The notes under the pieces are model-generated. The model had not been told where the DNA came from and searched no databases. It saw nothing but the letters and a program-made list of their open reading frames with translations. Shown here piece after piece: positions 11,197-24,686 of a stretch of DNA of 64,000 bases. Origin of the DNA: Mugil cephalus (taxonomy: Eukaryota > Chordata > Actinopteri > Mugiliformes > Mugilidae). The stretch covers positions 13,734,357 through 13,798,356 of the forward strand of contig NC_061789.1 in the NCBI RefSeq assembly GCF_022458985.1. Direction: 5' to 3'. The position numbers and the translations under genes are program-made. Position 1 is the stretch's first letter. Each line of letters begins with the position of its first letter.

Positions 11197-14100
11197 TATT
11201 CTAATACTCGCTCAGGTTCTTTTTGTGTGACTCAAATAGGGTAGATGTACTGTATGTACACTCTCTTGCCAAAACATTAGGCACGTGAAAACGAATTCAG
11301 ACACATCACAATGCAATTCAGTTCAGCTCACTTTTTAACAAACTTTGAATACTATAACCTTCACGAAGTTAAGATTTTGTGCAGGACTGAATGCATTGCA
11401 TGCGTCACTGTTTGAAAGCATATCCTTGTATATAGCGGAGTACACCTAGTTATGTTTAACTTTTGACTTAAAATAAGACAGCTGTGTCAGAGCTTTTCCA
11501 CGACTCAGGGTAGGTGAAAACCAAATGTCTTTAATGTGTCCCACACACTGCAGCGGAATACATACATACATACATATATAAATGTGCGTCTTCGAACAAA
11601 TTGACTGGCATGTGCTGTGCTGCTCACCAGATTGCAGGCAAACCGTGATTGATGGGCTGTCAGCGAATTCCAATTTGCATCCACTGATTGTAAAAACTAA
11701 TCACTGCGAGAAGGAGGAGTGACGAAAAGCGTGAAACGGTCGGAAACCTCTCGCGGTGCCGTGTTAACCGATGCGTGCCTACCTCTTGTGTGGCTCCCCA
11801 TAAAGACATCTTACGTAACACCACGGACTTGTGTTCCTCGCTGACACTCCGCAGCCCGTGATTTATGAAAAAAAAAAACGCATAGGTGATTTATTTCCTC
11901 TCCTTCTGGCTTGTCACAGGCCATACCCTCACCTCTCCATCACACTATGCGCCTATACACCCCTCCTTCTCCGCCAGTCCTCACTTTGTTCACTTCTCTT
12001 TGAAGTTGCACAGGAGCGTTTGGCCAACAGCTGGCCCGCGGGAGAACAAAATGTCTTTGGAGTCTGCCCTGTGTCAAATAGGATGGCCCTCATTGTCAGC
12101 GGTTGTCATTTTGCCAGATAAAGAGGTTTGCGCTTCCTGTCCTCCAACTGGGGAGAGCGAGGGGCTCAAAGGGAGCTCCCCGGAGGGTGGTAAAGGGCGC
12201 TGCAGACGATGGAGTCAGAGTCCTCGTCAACCTCTCCCAAAGCTAACCAGCATTAGCAGCTGCATCACCGCACAAGGCTCCATAATGCACACAAGGGCTC
12301 GTAATGTGGGGTAGTTAGAAAAATAAATAAACAAAAACGAGCTGCCACGGATGACTGAGGGACTGATGCCAGTCTATGGAGGTGAGGAGGGAACTGACAG
12401 CGTAGCTTAAAGGAAGAAAATCCACTTCCAAGCACCTGTGAAGCTCACCTACATAAACCATACATAATGTATGAGAGTCAGACCGTGCTGCCGGTTACCG
12501 CTTCCAGTCGCATTTGCACTTTGCGAATCTCCTTTTGATAAAAACCAACAGCAGATGCTCGTGACGGACAGCGGCCGACTCCGCAACATTTAATCACCCG
12601 GCTTCCCCGCGTTCGATCGTAACGAATGAACGCCGTCGCCGCAGTCTATCACAAAGCGAGACCTTCTCATCAATTACGTACGGAATCTATGAGGTGTCAC
12701 TGAATAGCAAAGTAGTATGGAATATTTCAAAAGTTGGGTCATCGGGTTTGCGCTTTTGTTAAAAACAAAAAAAAAGAAGGAGGAGGAGAAAAATGAACCC
12801 AATCAGCAAAATGTTGTTGCGCCGTGTTGTTTCTGCTCCTCGTCAAATACGCTGTTTTTTTTTTTGTTTTTCTCGGCTCCAGTGTTTTGATGGATCGTTG
12901 TCGCTGCCATTTCTTCTCGCATTTTAATACAGTGCTTGAATTGTTGTTAAGGGGGGAGCTGGTTCAGAGCAACAGCAGAATTAGGAGAGAATAGAAAAAG
13001 AGGACGAGCAGGAGGAGGAGAGGTCACCATTAAAGAAAGGTGATGGTGGAGCAATACGCTGACATCCATTATTTGCTGTACCTTTGTGCCAGTCTGACCA
13101 ACTTTGGGACTACAAAGAGGCGGTGGGGGTACCGTAAAGAGCGGTCGAATGAACGGGGGCGGCAAAGTGGAGCCACAATAAGCGTCCCTTTGTCTCATTA
13201 AACCTGCGGCAATCCTTTTGTATTTGCCATCACTCCACAATGTGTCCCTCGGGAAGTCAGGGATACTCTTCCGACCATGCATCACTGCTTTAATGTCAGC
13301 TGCTTGACTCGCTCGTCAAACCTGCTTGATTGTTTTGAACCTGGGGGAGAGATTGGCGTGGCAGGTTTTGTGCAAGAAAAGGCGATTATGTCGTTACTGT
13401 TTTACTGAGTTATTGCAGCGCAGCCCGTGACGGAGTATCCTCCAATCAAGCGGCCACGCTCCCGCTACTCTTTCTGTGTTTAAGCGGCTCTTTTGTGATG
13501 CAAACGGATTTGCCAGGTGTGCGTGCATAACGTTTCGCCCACACAGTTGCGCGGGCGAAAACGCACGCCCACCGTCAGTGTCAACTTCACAGGTGACCTT
13601 TTTGTTTCCGCGGCCGTTTGGACTCGCAGGTTTTGTTTGATGCCCCAACCGCCGCGAATTAAGCGCTACTCCAACATCAAGGTGGACGGTTGGGTAGATG
13701 AAAGGGGACGCGCGGCGGGTCGGACATTAAACAGGCTGGTATTCACAGCGAGGAGCGAGGCAGCTGGGGAGAGCGACTGCGATGAAAGGGGGATTAGCAT
13801 GGATTCGTCATTCGCTATCACAGGAAAGACAGGAGTGCTACATGAAACTGCCTCGCTCTCTTAATGGGAGAGGGCCTCGGCAGTTTTGTTGGTCGGCACG
13901 TAATGCAGTGAAGCCGACCAGTGCCTCGTGGTAGACATTTTTATAACTCCCTTAATCCCACACAGACAATTTCTTTTTGACGATAGTGCACTGACCCTTT
14001 CAGAGGTTTGGACTGGCAGGGGACAGAAATGGACTGGTCTTCCATTGATTGCCTTGACGCTGCCTCAAGGTAACCTTTAAGTAATTATTTTTCGTCATTT

Positions 14101-14447
14101 AAGAGCAACCCTCCGTTTTTGTGCATTACTGGCAAATCAGATAATTGTCATTAAATGACAATCTCCAATCGCCGTCTTTTTATTATTCAGTTCGTGGCGA
14201 AACGTTTTAAAAATGCCTGAATCAGCTCCGATACTGATCTTCCCACACCGACCGGGATCTTTCTCGGCTACACCGCCTCTATAAATCCAGTTGCAAGGAC
14301 ACAACTGAAATAACACAACCTTGACTTTGATACAGTGCATGGATACAAATATCTGCGTGTTCACTTAAAAAAAAAAACTGGACTGGTTGAACAGTGTCCT
14401 ATACAAGAACGGGCAGAGTCGCCTGGTATGCAGGACACTAGGGTTGG
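11197..14447. other. Intergenic, mostly single-copy
   Basis: No gene is supported. Several stretches (about 12480-12680, 13390-13580) are GC-mixed with motif-rich, CNE-like texture. Minor T/A runs near 12855 and 12765. Open frames lack splice signals or known motifs. Confidence 0.35.
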
Positions 14448-14660
14448 GCGTTACACTGGTTCTTAATAAATACCGGTATTTTTTTCCGTTATGAAATGAA
14501 TTTCTGGACTATTTTCATTGTAGCGCTTCTAAACATGCGTTGGTGTAGCTGCCTCACTGTGAGGTGGTGAAGATGGAAAGGTACGAAAATTGAAGGCAAT
14601 TATTTTTTTGTTTGTTTTGGATGACCTGTTGACCTGCTAAAGCTGTCCCCGAAGTTTAGC
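14448..14660 (+). repeat. Left-end fragment of a MITE-like repeat
   Basis: It begins TAGGGTTGGGCGTTACAC followed by a TACCGGTA-type sequence, resembling the terminus of a hAT-type fish MITE family. No matching inverted right end was found, so the element is truncated or misidentified. Confidence 0.3.
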
Positions 14661-14974
14661 TTTATGAAAGAGGGAAAAAAAAATGTTGAGGGCAGACTAC
14701 AACTATTACGGTAGCCAGTCGTGCTGCTATTGACATTACAGACAAAGCAGTTTAAACATGTTTAAATATGAACAAATATGTGGAAATAAATGAAAACGTA
14801 ATTGTCCCTGTTTCTTCATGTCATCTTGATTTGACATTTTTTTTGTCCCCAGATTTTCACATCAGCAGGCAGTGTTTACACGGGGTCATGCTAACCTGTT
14901 TAACTCCTAGCGTGTCCATGCTACTTGTATATTCATAATACTCATGATAACGAAGAAAACTGGTTTTCTAGGCC

Positions 14975-15215
14975 ATAGGTCTTCAACAGAGGGTCATGAA
15001 CGTACTGCATAGGGGTCACAAAATCTTTTGTTGATTAGCCTTTTTTATATATTTAAATTAAAATTCCTTTAAATGCACACTGACATGAATCCAACATATT
15101 TTAGTAAAGGGATAAGGGATAGCTTAGTATTGAATGCAAAATGATAATAATAATGTATATTCATAAATAGCACTAGGCAGAGTTTAATATAGAACACATA
15201 TAGTAGGTAGTTGGT
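14975..15215 (+). repeat. Dispersed repeat A, inverted relative to 3600-3895
   Basis: It starts GGTCTTCAACAGAGGGTCAT and runs through AACATATTTTAGTAAAGG and GCACTAGGCAGAGTTTAATAT, each the reverse complement of a phrase in the 3600-3895 copy. This confirms a multi-copy interspersed family. Confidence 0.6.
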
Positions 15216-17635
15216 CCCTACTTAACCTCTCAGTTGCAAGATGATCAACCATGCAGTAATTATCTAATAGGAAGCTCATACCTATTTGCTTAGTAAGTTA
15301 GTTTTTTGGTCGGGTGGTGCATATTCTGCAGAAACATGTTGTTGTTGACTTACTGACTGAAGTTATACCTCCAGATAATGAACCTTATCAAACTTCTACA
15401 CCTCAGGGTTGTGTTTTGACGCTATCACGGTGTAGTTTTCCATCACCTGTATTCCCAGGCAGAGAGAAGCTCGGGTGTGAGACACTCTTGCAGGCATAAA
15501 CTGTTACTGATGTCACTGATCTGTTCTGAAAATCTATTTTCTGAGATGTTTCTGCGTTTTTTTTTTCTCCAGTGTGAAGACCTTACACCTCATCAGATAA
15601 GTCACAAGGCAGATTGCTGTTGTCTCTAGTGTTTTTGCGTTTTTTTTTTTTTTTCATTCCTGAACATTTGGTCTGGGTGAACGAATACAGCAGTTATTGC
15701 TCAGTGAAGGAGATGAGCCAAGACCCTGGAGCACAAGTCATGAACACCTATATCCAAAATAGCTACAAGGCAGACATAAAAATTCAAGTATAATTCAATC
15801 CAATACAGCATCGCTGCAATTAATACGACCAATGTAAATAAAATGTCAGAAACACCTTTTTTCTTTTGCAGGGTCACTGTATTTGATTGTTACTGCGTCG
15901 ACCCTTTTGTAAATATAATGCATGTTTGCAATTTGAGCCGCTGAAAGGCTTATTGCGTTGCTGTTTCGAGGTGAAACGGACGCGCTCGTGCAATTAACAG
16001 AGACCGCCGAGCACTTCTGGAAAAGCACTAACCCAAAAACGGGTTTCATCTGCAACTGATCTGCAAATTATTTTGCTCGGCATATGAACGCTAATCACCA
16101 TATCTCCTAGAACTTTATTTGAATCAATAAATCATCCCCCGCCATTACAGCTCGCCTTCTGCTAGTTCACTGTAAAAGCTCCATTACTCGCTCATTTCTA
16201 CTTGCGATGGGGTTTCTACTGTAACCGCAGCACCCAGCTCTGCAGGTCAAGTGTGCAGCTTCATAACTGAAAAAGTTAAGCCCCAGCAGAATGTATGTTT
16301 TAGCTATAGTTGTGCAAAATCGTAAAATCAACGCCATACGTGGACAGTCAGGAGTTCTTCGGACATGTGCAGTCTGGTTTCCAGGCTAAGCGCTCTGGTC
16401 CTGGTTCCTCCTTGATCTCAGAGCTGCTCGTGATGCCATCAATCACTCGGATCTAATTCAAAGCCTCTCAGATTTTCAGATTTAGGAAAAGTGGAGGTGT
16501 TAAAATAACGTTAACAACGAATCCCCTCTGTTCAAGTGTTCCAATAAGCCACGGCTGTGTACCTGAGACGATACCAGACTCCTGAAACTGAAACAGCTAA
16601 CCGGAATTCAACCATCATTTAATGCATTTAAAATCCAGCAACTCCCCCCAGAAAAGCTTTTAATATTTCATCCCTTTGCTCTATATCTCAGCATTATACG
16701 CGTACGAGTAAGTGACAGATAGAAAAATTGGACAAATAGCGTGTCGTGGTGTGAATGTTATTCATTTCGTCTCTATTTGTCTTCATTTCATTGGATACAT
16801 GTTGTATTAATGTGAGCTGCAGGAAAGTAAGAAAGACAGAAAAATCTGTCTCGTGACCCCGACACAGCCGCGTCCGACAGCCTCATCCATCATTATCATT
16901 GCTGCAACAGGCTGCTAAGACATGGCAGCAAAAAGATACGCACATGCGAAGATACACACGTCGGAGTGTGATGTCCTTGCATCTCGCTGTAGGTTTTTCA
17001 TCTTTTTCTGTCTTGCTTTCCTCTCCTTGTCACAGTGCAGCATTAACGTCACGCGGTTAAAGGGCTCGCGGGGCATTCGTCAGACGGATCTGCTTCTTGT
17101 CACCGCATGGGCAAAAAAAAGTAGAGTGACCTCGACTCGTAAAACCCAAAGCGAAGTGGATTTATTAAGAGGCCGCGCTTACAGGTTGTCACCCTTATGC
17201 AGACGCACTGAACCCTTTGTTCAGCTGCTGGTAACTGTCACGCAGGGAAATAACAACGAGCGTTATTTTGCCGGAGCGGTGTTAATTGACTTGCCGGGAG
17301 CCCTGCTCGCTGACGGTTGGTAGACCGTGAATGTGAGCGAGAAATAGACTGGGGTGACTGTACCTGTGGATGTAACTGGGGGGGGGGGGGTTTGAGAGAT
17401 GACACACTTGCGCTGCTTTAACTCCAATCAGACGCGAGAGGTGAAAATACCGTCCTCCTCTAGTGTATTTCTCGTGTACAGTTTGCTCCGATTCCCGCTT
17501 GTCCTCACATCCACGGGGCTGAGTGTCGACTGAGTCACTGCTGCTGTCAAAAGGCTTTAATTGGGTGCACGCTTGACACACACACACACACGCACGCACA
17601 CCCTAAACCACAGCCTTCTTAAGAAGTGAGATTTG
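15216..17635. other. Intergenic; CNE-like block at 15850-16210
   Basis: Between about 15850 and 16210 the sequence is unique and motif-dense (CATATGAACGCTAATCACC, TTGAATCAATAAATCATC). A 12-base G run at about 17380-17391 and a CA tract at 17577-17600 lie further right. No gene is supported. Confidence 0.35.
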
Positions 17636-17905
17636 GCCAAAATGTCCTCACGTTGCCGAAACGTCCCCACTCTGACTGCTGTAGCACCGGTCCTCAGAAA
17701 GACAGCTATACAAGAACACACACGCAAACTCAGGTCTCTATCTTTGTGAGGACCTTCCGATTATGTAACGTGTTCCCCTTATCCTAATCATCTCAACTAA
17801 CTGCCTTAACCCTAACCCCAACCTCGCTGTTACCTTTAACCGAAAACTGAAAAAGTCGACCAGCGAAATGGGCCCCACAATGTTCGTAAAACATTGGGAA
17901 CAACG
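17636..17905. repeat. Fragment of a fish interspersed repeat with TTAACCCTAACCCCAACC core
   Basis: The sequence around TCTTTGTGAGGACCTTCCG followed by CTTAACCCTAACCCCAACCT resembles a very common ray-finned-fish interspersed repeat. It is not telomeric: the TAACCC unit occurs only about twice. Recognised from memory, not by search. Confidence 0.45.
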
Positions 17906-18174
17906 GTTCTCCAATGGCCTGTCCATCTTTTTTTCCTCATTATCATCATCACAGCTTCACATCCTTGTTTGTATCATGTATACATGATGCATTTACATGC
18001 ACTTCATCCGGATGCATGAGTTTATTTGCTGCTACCCCTGCCCATATGAGCTGTGCTCTGCTCAAGGTTTCTTCCTCTTAAAATCGAGGATGCTTTGCCG
18101 TCATAGCCTCAGTGCTTTTTATGTGACTGGCATCCTGTGGGTTCTATAAAATGTCTTCAGACCATTTGGATTGT

Positions 18175-18880
18175 TTAGAGGGTATAAACGAGACATCACA
18201 TCGAGCGAAGTCTCCGTGGTTACGGCCACTGAGCGGCAAATGGTGACAGATGAGCGTGGAGATTAGCGAATAGCGTCTAAATTGTTAAATTAATTAAAAA
18301 AAAAAAAGAACTGTTTGAGAGAGAGATTTGAGAAGCAGTCGGAGATGTATTTTTACAGATATCTGCCAAAGAAGAGAAAAGGAAATGGATCGCTGCATTA
18401 CTAAGAAACAACTGGAATCCAGGCATGTGGTTCACATTTAGTGTCAGGAAATATTAATTTATGTTGTAATTTTTTGATAAAGTCAACCTTTAGTTACTTC
18501 TTAACTTACATTATGGAGGGCTGTCAGATAAGTTTGTGGATGTTGTTGTTCTGGTGCAGTTACGACAGTACTTAACTACTTCAGTTCCAACAATAAATAA
18601 CAATAAACAGAATATCTGCGATCCCTCCTCGTCATCCTTTTAACACTACAGTATTGTACGTTACTCTTAGCGGCTCTTAGCGTTAGCATCTTTTATTTAG
18701 CTGCATTATCATAACAGAAATTACCTAAAACTAACTTAAACTAACTGAAACTGAGGCTAATCCACTTTTCCAAATCCACACTAGTTCGTATGGATCATTG
18801 TTGAGTCCAACTGTCCTTAATTTGATCTGATAATCCACATTTTTCCCGGTCTCACTTTCACCATGTTTTTTACCACCACT
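18175..18880 (+). repeat. THAP-coding relic, copy 1
   Basis: It aligns along its length with 40738-41468 in the same orientation (both begin AGGGTAT then GACATCACA; both contain ATGGATCGCTGCA and CAACTGGA.TCCAGGCAT). In one frame near 18370-18440 it decodes to KRKWIAALLRNNWNPG, the centre of a THAP zinc-finger DNA-binding domain. This copy lacks an intact N-terminal Cys pair and is not an intact gene. THAP domains occur in P-element-like transposases as well as in host genes; a transposon origin is favoured because there are two copies. Confidence 0.6.
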
Positions 18881-21712
18881 ACTATGACAAAAGTCGCCTG
18901 GAAGTACCATGACTGAGTTTTTCAAAAAACAAAGTCCTGAAGTACTGGTTTGCTACATTTATCTGAAAAATACACGTTTCTTTGAAATAACAGTATGATT
19001 TAAAATTCAGGATAAATATACTGTTTTTGTATTTATTGCTGAAAAAGCCTGCATGCTGTAAATATATAAACCTGCTAAACTGTAATTGAAATGATTGAGA
19101 AATGTGACTGAAATTGTGAAGAAATTGGATGTCAGCTGTAATTTCCCTTTTAAAGAGAGAAATGAAACTTGAAAGCTATACTTGAAAGACATAAAGCTTA
19201 AGAATGTCAAATTTAAACATGTATTTATTGGCAGAGGTATTGTACTTTTTGCAGTTATACCTAAATGTCTTTATTGTGCAGTCCTTATTGTTCACTAGAG
19301 TCTTAAATGTGGCATGAAAAGTCTCGGGTGCAATTGTGTGCGATCCAGACAAAAAGACACGTTCACAGGCAGCGCTCTATTTCAATCTTTAGACACACGG
19401 TTCTTTATTCTTTAATCAAAAATATTAGCCAGTACTTTTCTGCATACTTTCTCACAGCACAGTAATACATACTCTTAATACGGTGTACATTCATTAGCAG
19501 AAAAATAAAACAAAGGAAATGAAAGCTTCTAAGTATTCATCCCACATACAATGAAAAATAAAACAACAACGCAGTTTAGAAACACTGCCGTGGAGGGAGC
19601 TAAAAGGCTGCTCATAAAAAAAAAAAGACGTCGTGTAGAAAAGCACAACTGGAAAAATACCAAGGAAAATGCCAGAAGCGTCACTAATACATTCATGGGT
19701 ATATCATTATAATACTGTGCTGTATGTAATTATATTCATCGTGACTGAGTATAAATACATGTTTTGATTTTACACATTACAGGTCCTATGGCACAAACGC
19801 TTCGTAAAGCTTCTCTCTGTCTAATACAAACTTTATTTACACACACGCTTGTGCACACTCACACACCGTGGAGCTGAGCAGGTAGAGAGAAACCGAGAGG
19901 ACAACGTACTATTTTCCCCCCCTGATTGATTTATGCTTTGCTATCTTTTTATTATCAGGCTGAAGAAAATATAAATCCTGGGTGTTTATTCCCCCTCCCT
20001 CATAATTGGGAAGAGTTCTTGGCATCGCACCCCTCCAACTCCCCCTCCCCTGCACGCACAGTCAGTCTCCCTCCCTCCCGAGTGCCTCACGTGGGATTAG
20101 AAGGGACACCTGCATGTGACACGCTCCTTCCACTTGCAACTCATCCCTCCACTTTGGTTTCCCAGCATGTCTGCCTCCGCCCCCCCCCCCCCCCCGGGGG
20201 GCCGTGGCCGAGGGGGCGCTGGTTCTCGCACAAATGTCACATTAACATGGGCGAAACGCTGGATGAGGTTAAGACGGGGGATGAATGTCATGGCAACGCT
20301 GATCTGGCTCGAGATCGGCGGGCTGAAGCAGAAACTATTTTCCTTTTGTTGTTTCGTGTTTAATTCATTTATACATTCTTCACGATTGGGTTTTGGTCAT
20401 TAGGCAGAAATTGCTTAGAATTAAAGCACACACTTTTAACGCCTTCGCATTCAATCAAGCGCCGCGTCCTGCGGCGTACGACTTTGGCCTGAGTGATTAC
20501 TGGTCATTGACCCCCCGTCCATTCATATCCATCAACTGACGCTTCAGATCCTTCAACTTGAGGTCCCCAACTGCATCAGTCAATTCCTGGTGACAAAGCG
20601 ATGTGCTCCGAATGCACACGTCGCGCATTTATGACTCCCCGGGAGTCGGTTAAAAAGGTAAAAGGAGACACTTGAGAAATTAACGCTATGCGAGTGCTTT
20701 TGTCGTAATGTGGGATGAGTGGGAGGAGCACGGAGAGAGAGAGGGAAGGAGGCGAGGCACAGATGGCGATCTTCGTTTCCTCGTTCGCTTTGCCATCGTG
20801 AAGAAAATCAGTTTAACAAGGAAACAGTCGTGGTATGTGTATGTAAGAGAGAAGGGGAAGAAGTCTGGAGCTGGGGAATTAGGTTTGTCCTGGTTAAAGT
20901 CATCTCCGATGGCAAAGCATTCGAGGGGGAAGCTGCCGTTTCGAGCCAACAGTCGGCACCTGTGCAAATACAGCACGTGGAATAACGTGTTTTTTTTTTT
21001 GCCGGTAATTCAGGTTGACGTCTCAACTGTTTATGTTGCTGAGCACGAGCCGGGTGCCTCAGCAGAAAAAGGAGAGCGTAATGACACGCACATGTTATTA
21101 TTTCTATTGAGAGAAAACGCATCAGCTGCACTGTACATATGCAGAAACAGTAATTTCCCTTGTGACAGTTCAGAGTCCGCACACCTCAATTCATCTTACG
21201 GTGATTGCTGAATAACTAACGCGGTGGACACAAATAATGTCAATTCGCGACATGGCACCTTATTTGTCAAGCCCTGGTTTAAATGCCCTGAACTCATTGT
21301 GCAGCAACGCAGCCGGCCTGTCAATGATGGAGAGGCCGCGGAGAGGCTTTCTGCTCAGCGATCGGCGCCATTTCTTCATATTGAATAGTCATTTTTTTGG
21401 TTGTTTTGAAATGAAATCAGTAGGCCTACACATGTTGGTTTCTGAAGACATCTGCTGTTTATCGCACAATCTCCACGGAGGCTTTCCTTGAGGGTTACCG
21501 CTCAGTGGGGATCTACCCTGATTGCGGCATATGTTCGAGTGCTTTTTTTTTTTTTTTTTTCTGTCGCATTTGCACCGCCAGTGGGAGCACTGAAATCACA
21601 ACCGTTGCTCCCTGCGTCGTCCTCGGCTAATTTTTCCGCAGTTTGCTGCCGCAGTTATTTAGATGCATCTCTTATATTTATTTTAAACGCACTCATGGCT
21701 CCTCCCGTACTG
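18881..21712. other. Intergenic; possible - strand 3' UTR end near 19.4-19.8 kb; C/G runs
   Basis: At 19404-19409 TTTATT (AATAAA on -) is followed on the - strand by GT-rich sequence, so the AT-rich block 19330-19850 could be the end of a long 3' UTR, conceivably of gpr139 about 5 kb upstream; this is speculative. A 16-base C run directly followed by 7 G lies at 20180-20202, and a T run at about 21543-21560. No coding gene is supported. Confidence 0.3.
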
Positions 21713-22330
21713 CAGTGGTTCCCGACCTTTTTTTCCTTGGAGATCTGTAAATTGCAAAATTTACATCTTAACATTTAATATTAGTTATTATTTTGACTAT
21801 TTATAAGTCCTTTGTTTTTTAGTCAGGACACAGTCTCCTAGCTTCATAACTTAACTCTCCATCTTTCCAACAACAGTGACAAACACCGGCTTAGATGATG
21901 CCTTCGCGAAAATATGGAAATTCTATATTCCATCTCGGAAATTTCAGGTTTCCAATATAATAGCATTGACGTAACGTCAAGGTTCAACTTGTAGGAGAAA
22001 AAATATGTTTGTTATATAGTTTGCTTAACATTAAAATATGTGCAGCAGCTATTTTTTATTTTGGAAGTAGTCATTTTTTCCCAAGATTTCCAAGATCCAC
22101 CCCGACCCTGCTTCTGATTGGCTAGTGATGTTAGTTTGAAGAGGGAAAGCTGCGTTAATCCTATTCCATTGGTAGACGAACTCTGCTTAAAATACTTTAA
22201 GCTCTGCATATCATACATGTAAGGAGCCACACACAGTACTGGTTAAAAAACGATGACTGGTGAAACACTTGAAAACTGAAGGCGAGCTCAGATCAGACAA
22301 GTTCTGGCCCACCCAGGTTGGGAACCACAG
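21713..22330. mobile_element. hAT-type MITE with 8-bp target-site duplication
   Basis: The left terminus CAGTGGTTCCCGACCT is mirrored at the right by AGGTTGGGAACCACAG, an imperfect inverted repeat. The flanking octamers are CCGTACTG (21705-21712) and CTGTACTG (22331-22338), agreeing at 7 of 8 positions. Eight-base duplications and CAG-type ends are diagnostic of the hAT superfamily. The 618-bp interior has no transposase frame. Confidence 0.75.
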
Positions 22331-22338
22331 CTGTACTG

Positions 22339-24686
22339 GGAACGCATCATCTCCAACGAAGAGGATAAAAACACAGAGTTAGAATAATCATGACTGCGCT
22401 AACCGATCGCTGTTGGAAGGGAGCACAGAATTTAGCGCCGGCCGACCTTGTGTTAATAACGTTTCTGCTGCTGTGGGATATTGCCGGTATTCTTCAATTT
22501 CAAAAGAGAGAATCTGAAACGCAGCCAGCTCCAGGCGCCTAACAGGACATCAGTGACTCTGTTAATGTTTCAATAAAACCCTGGATTACATTCAGTGACA
22601 CCTGAACATTTTTTAAAATTTTTTTTTTTAGATGAGCCCGAGTCATTAACGGCCGCGTTCTAATGGACGTTTTCCATACGGGAAAGATGCTTTATGATGT
22701 TAGGAAAGCTACTGTGTGTACTCTGCTGACTGTAGCCTCACAAACTGAGGTTTTTTGTGCTCTCTGCAGTTTTAATTTTTTGGTCCAATGTACAGAAATG
22801 TAAAGAAAAGCCTTTGAGGTGCTTTGCTCTGAGTAAACAATAACTTAGACTAGTTGTAACTCATCCATGAGCTGTACATCTTATCAGCGTGAACAGATTG
22901 TTCTGCCCGGGTCTACACATTCGGAGCAAGGCGTGAATGATTACAGGACGGAGCCAAATGCCTCAAACACGATGTGACGTTAACCCCTCTGCTGTTCCCA
23001 CGCACCGCTGACTGGATCCTGTGTGCGTGACCCAGCTTTTTCTTTAATAGCTGGTAAAAAAAAAAGAAATTACACACAGACAGTCACACCCTGAAGTGTC
23101 TCAGACATCTGAGAGTCGAACAAGAGTTTGGAGGGCACAGCTTTATCAGCTATGACAGACACACCTCCCATTCATCAGGTTTAAAGGCCTGGTGTGTCTG
23201 ATCCCTGCAGGCAGGTATTAGCGGAAATCTGCCCTTTGGCACAGCTCCGTCCTTTATAGATAGATGAACCTCGCTAATGTCCCGAGGTGTCTGCAGAATG
23301 GATGTGCACTGATCTCAATGTGCTCCTTCTGCGGGCGATACAGCGCGAGGAGTCTATGTGTGCGTTCTCGTCTACGGTTTGTTACCGGACGGCACTGAGA
23401 CGGAGTTGACGTACGTGACCGTGTTGCGGTGTAAAATGTTACTGAAGGGCCATTGGCTGAAATGCGTCGCCGTGGCCCTGAGACCAAATCCACTGTCACG
23501 CGGGCCCTCGTGGGACGGGACATAGCGGCTGGGGAAAACAATCCGCAGGGAAGGACGAGCGGATTCCTCCGTCCTCTCTGCCTCTCTCTCTCCTTCTCAG
23601 TCTCCTACAAAGCTAAAGGGTCCAAGGGATGTTCAGTTACATTCATTATATTCATCTGGATAATGGCTAACAGTACATCATCAAAGATCATTAATAGTTA
23701 ATAGAGGACTATCTACTGAGCGCAGAAATTTCCTCAGCCCGATATTGAAACTGTGATAACTAATGACGCCGCGGAGCCGCGGCAACTCCGAGTCATATTT
23801 TTTTTTTATCGTGTGTGTTTTTGCAAAGCTACAGTAACAGTCAAGTCTACCATTAATAAATATTTAACCAGCAACAAGCAGTGTTGTGCCTACTTGTCCT
23901 ATGACGACCTGTGATTTTGTGATGCGAGATGAGTCTTTCGTAGCGAGCGCAGACTTGGTAGGTGACCTGCGCCGCTAAGACGGACACACGCAAGCTTTTT
24001 TTTTTTAAAAAGCTCCGTTTAACATGCCTTTGAGACTCCTCTGCGTATTAAACTGGATATGACGGAGCGGGTTTTACATCACGGGAGAGACGGTCGGGAC
24101 GGCGGGGACATTCTCATCGGCTCTGCCTGAGTGAATCACCCCTTCAGGTGAGATGTTTTAGTGCCCAGACTCTGAGCCTTCTGGAAAATCCTCCCAACAG
24201 ATGCTGCCGTCCGAAAGCTCGTTGGCAGCGAGCGCTCGAGACCGAACCGATATAAATTTGCTAAATTCGCTCCACCAAGGATTCATCTTGTTGTTTTGTC
24301 AGTTCATACGTTTGCAAATGGTTGCTTGTATTCGGGGGGGTGGATGGTGGTGATATCTCTTTATCAGTCAGTCACTCGCAGCAGATGCGGATATTTTTTT
24401 TTTTTTTTTGCACGGAGGAAACAATCAATACCTATTAGATGCTGGTGGCTGCTTTGTGAACACTGTGGTGAACATGATCTGCTGTTTGCTTTTCCGCCTT
24501 GCTAGCCGACCACTTTTGTTATCGCTCGAAGCTAGCTAGACCTCTGTGTTCTCCGGGCGTGTTGACATTTCCAAGCCTCGAGGAGTCCCGCACGGGGGCA
24601 AAGCTGGTCGCCGCGGAGACAAAAAGGCTGAATACGCTCCCCGACGATTGAGGGCGGGGGGACAGCTGCCGGTGGCCGAGGAGGAC
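22339..24686. other. Region downstream of gpr139 exon 2; CNE-like block at 23630-23830
   Basis: It probably includes part of the gpr139 3' UTR at its right end, whose boundary I cannot define. The 23630-23830 stretch (ATAATGGCTAACAG..ATTAATAGTTAATAG) has CNE-like texture. T/A runs at about 22617-22629 and 24392-24409. No other gene is supported. Confidence 0.3.

Noticed and set aside
17800..17825. Interstitial telomeric repeat
   Set aside because: Only about two TAACCC-like units inside a known-looking interspersed repeat.
20708..21211. 167-codon + strand frame
   Set aside because: No motif, crosses a T run (Phe run), no splice or UTR support.
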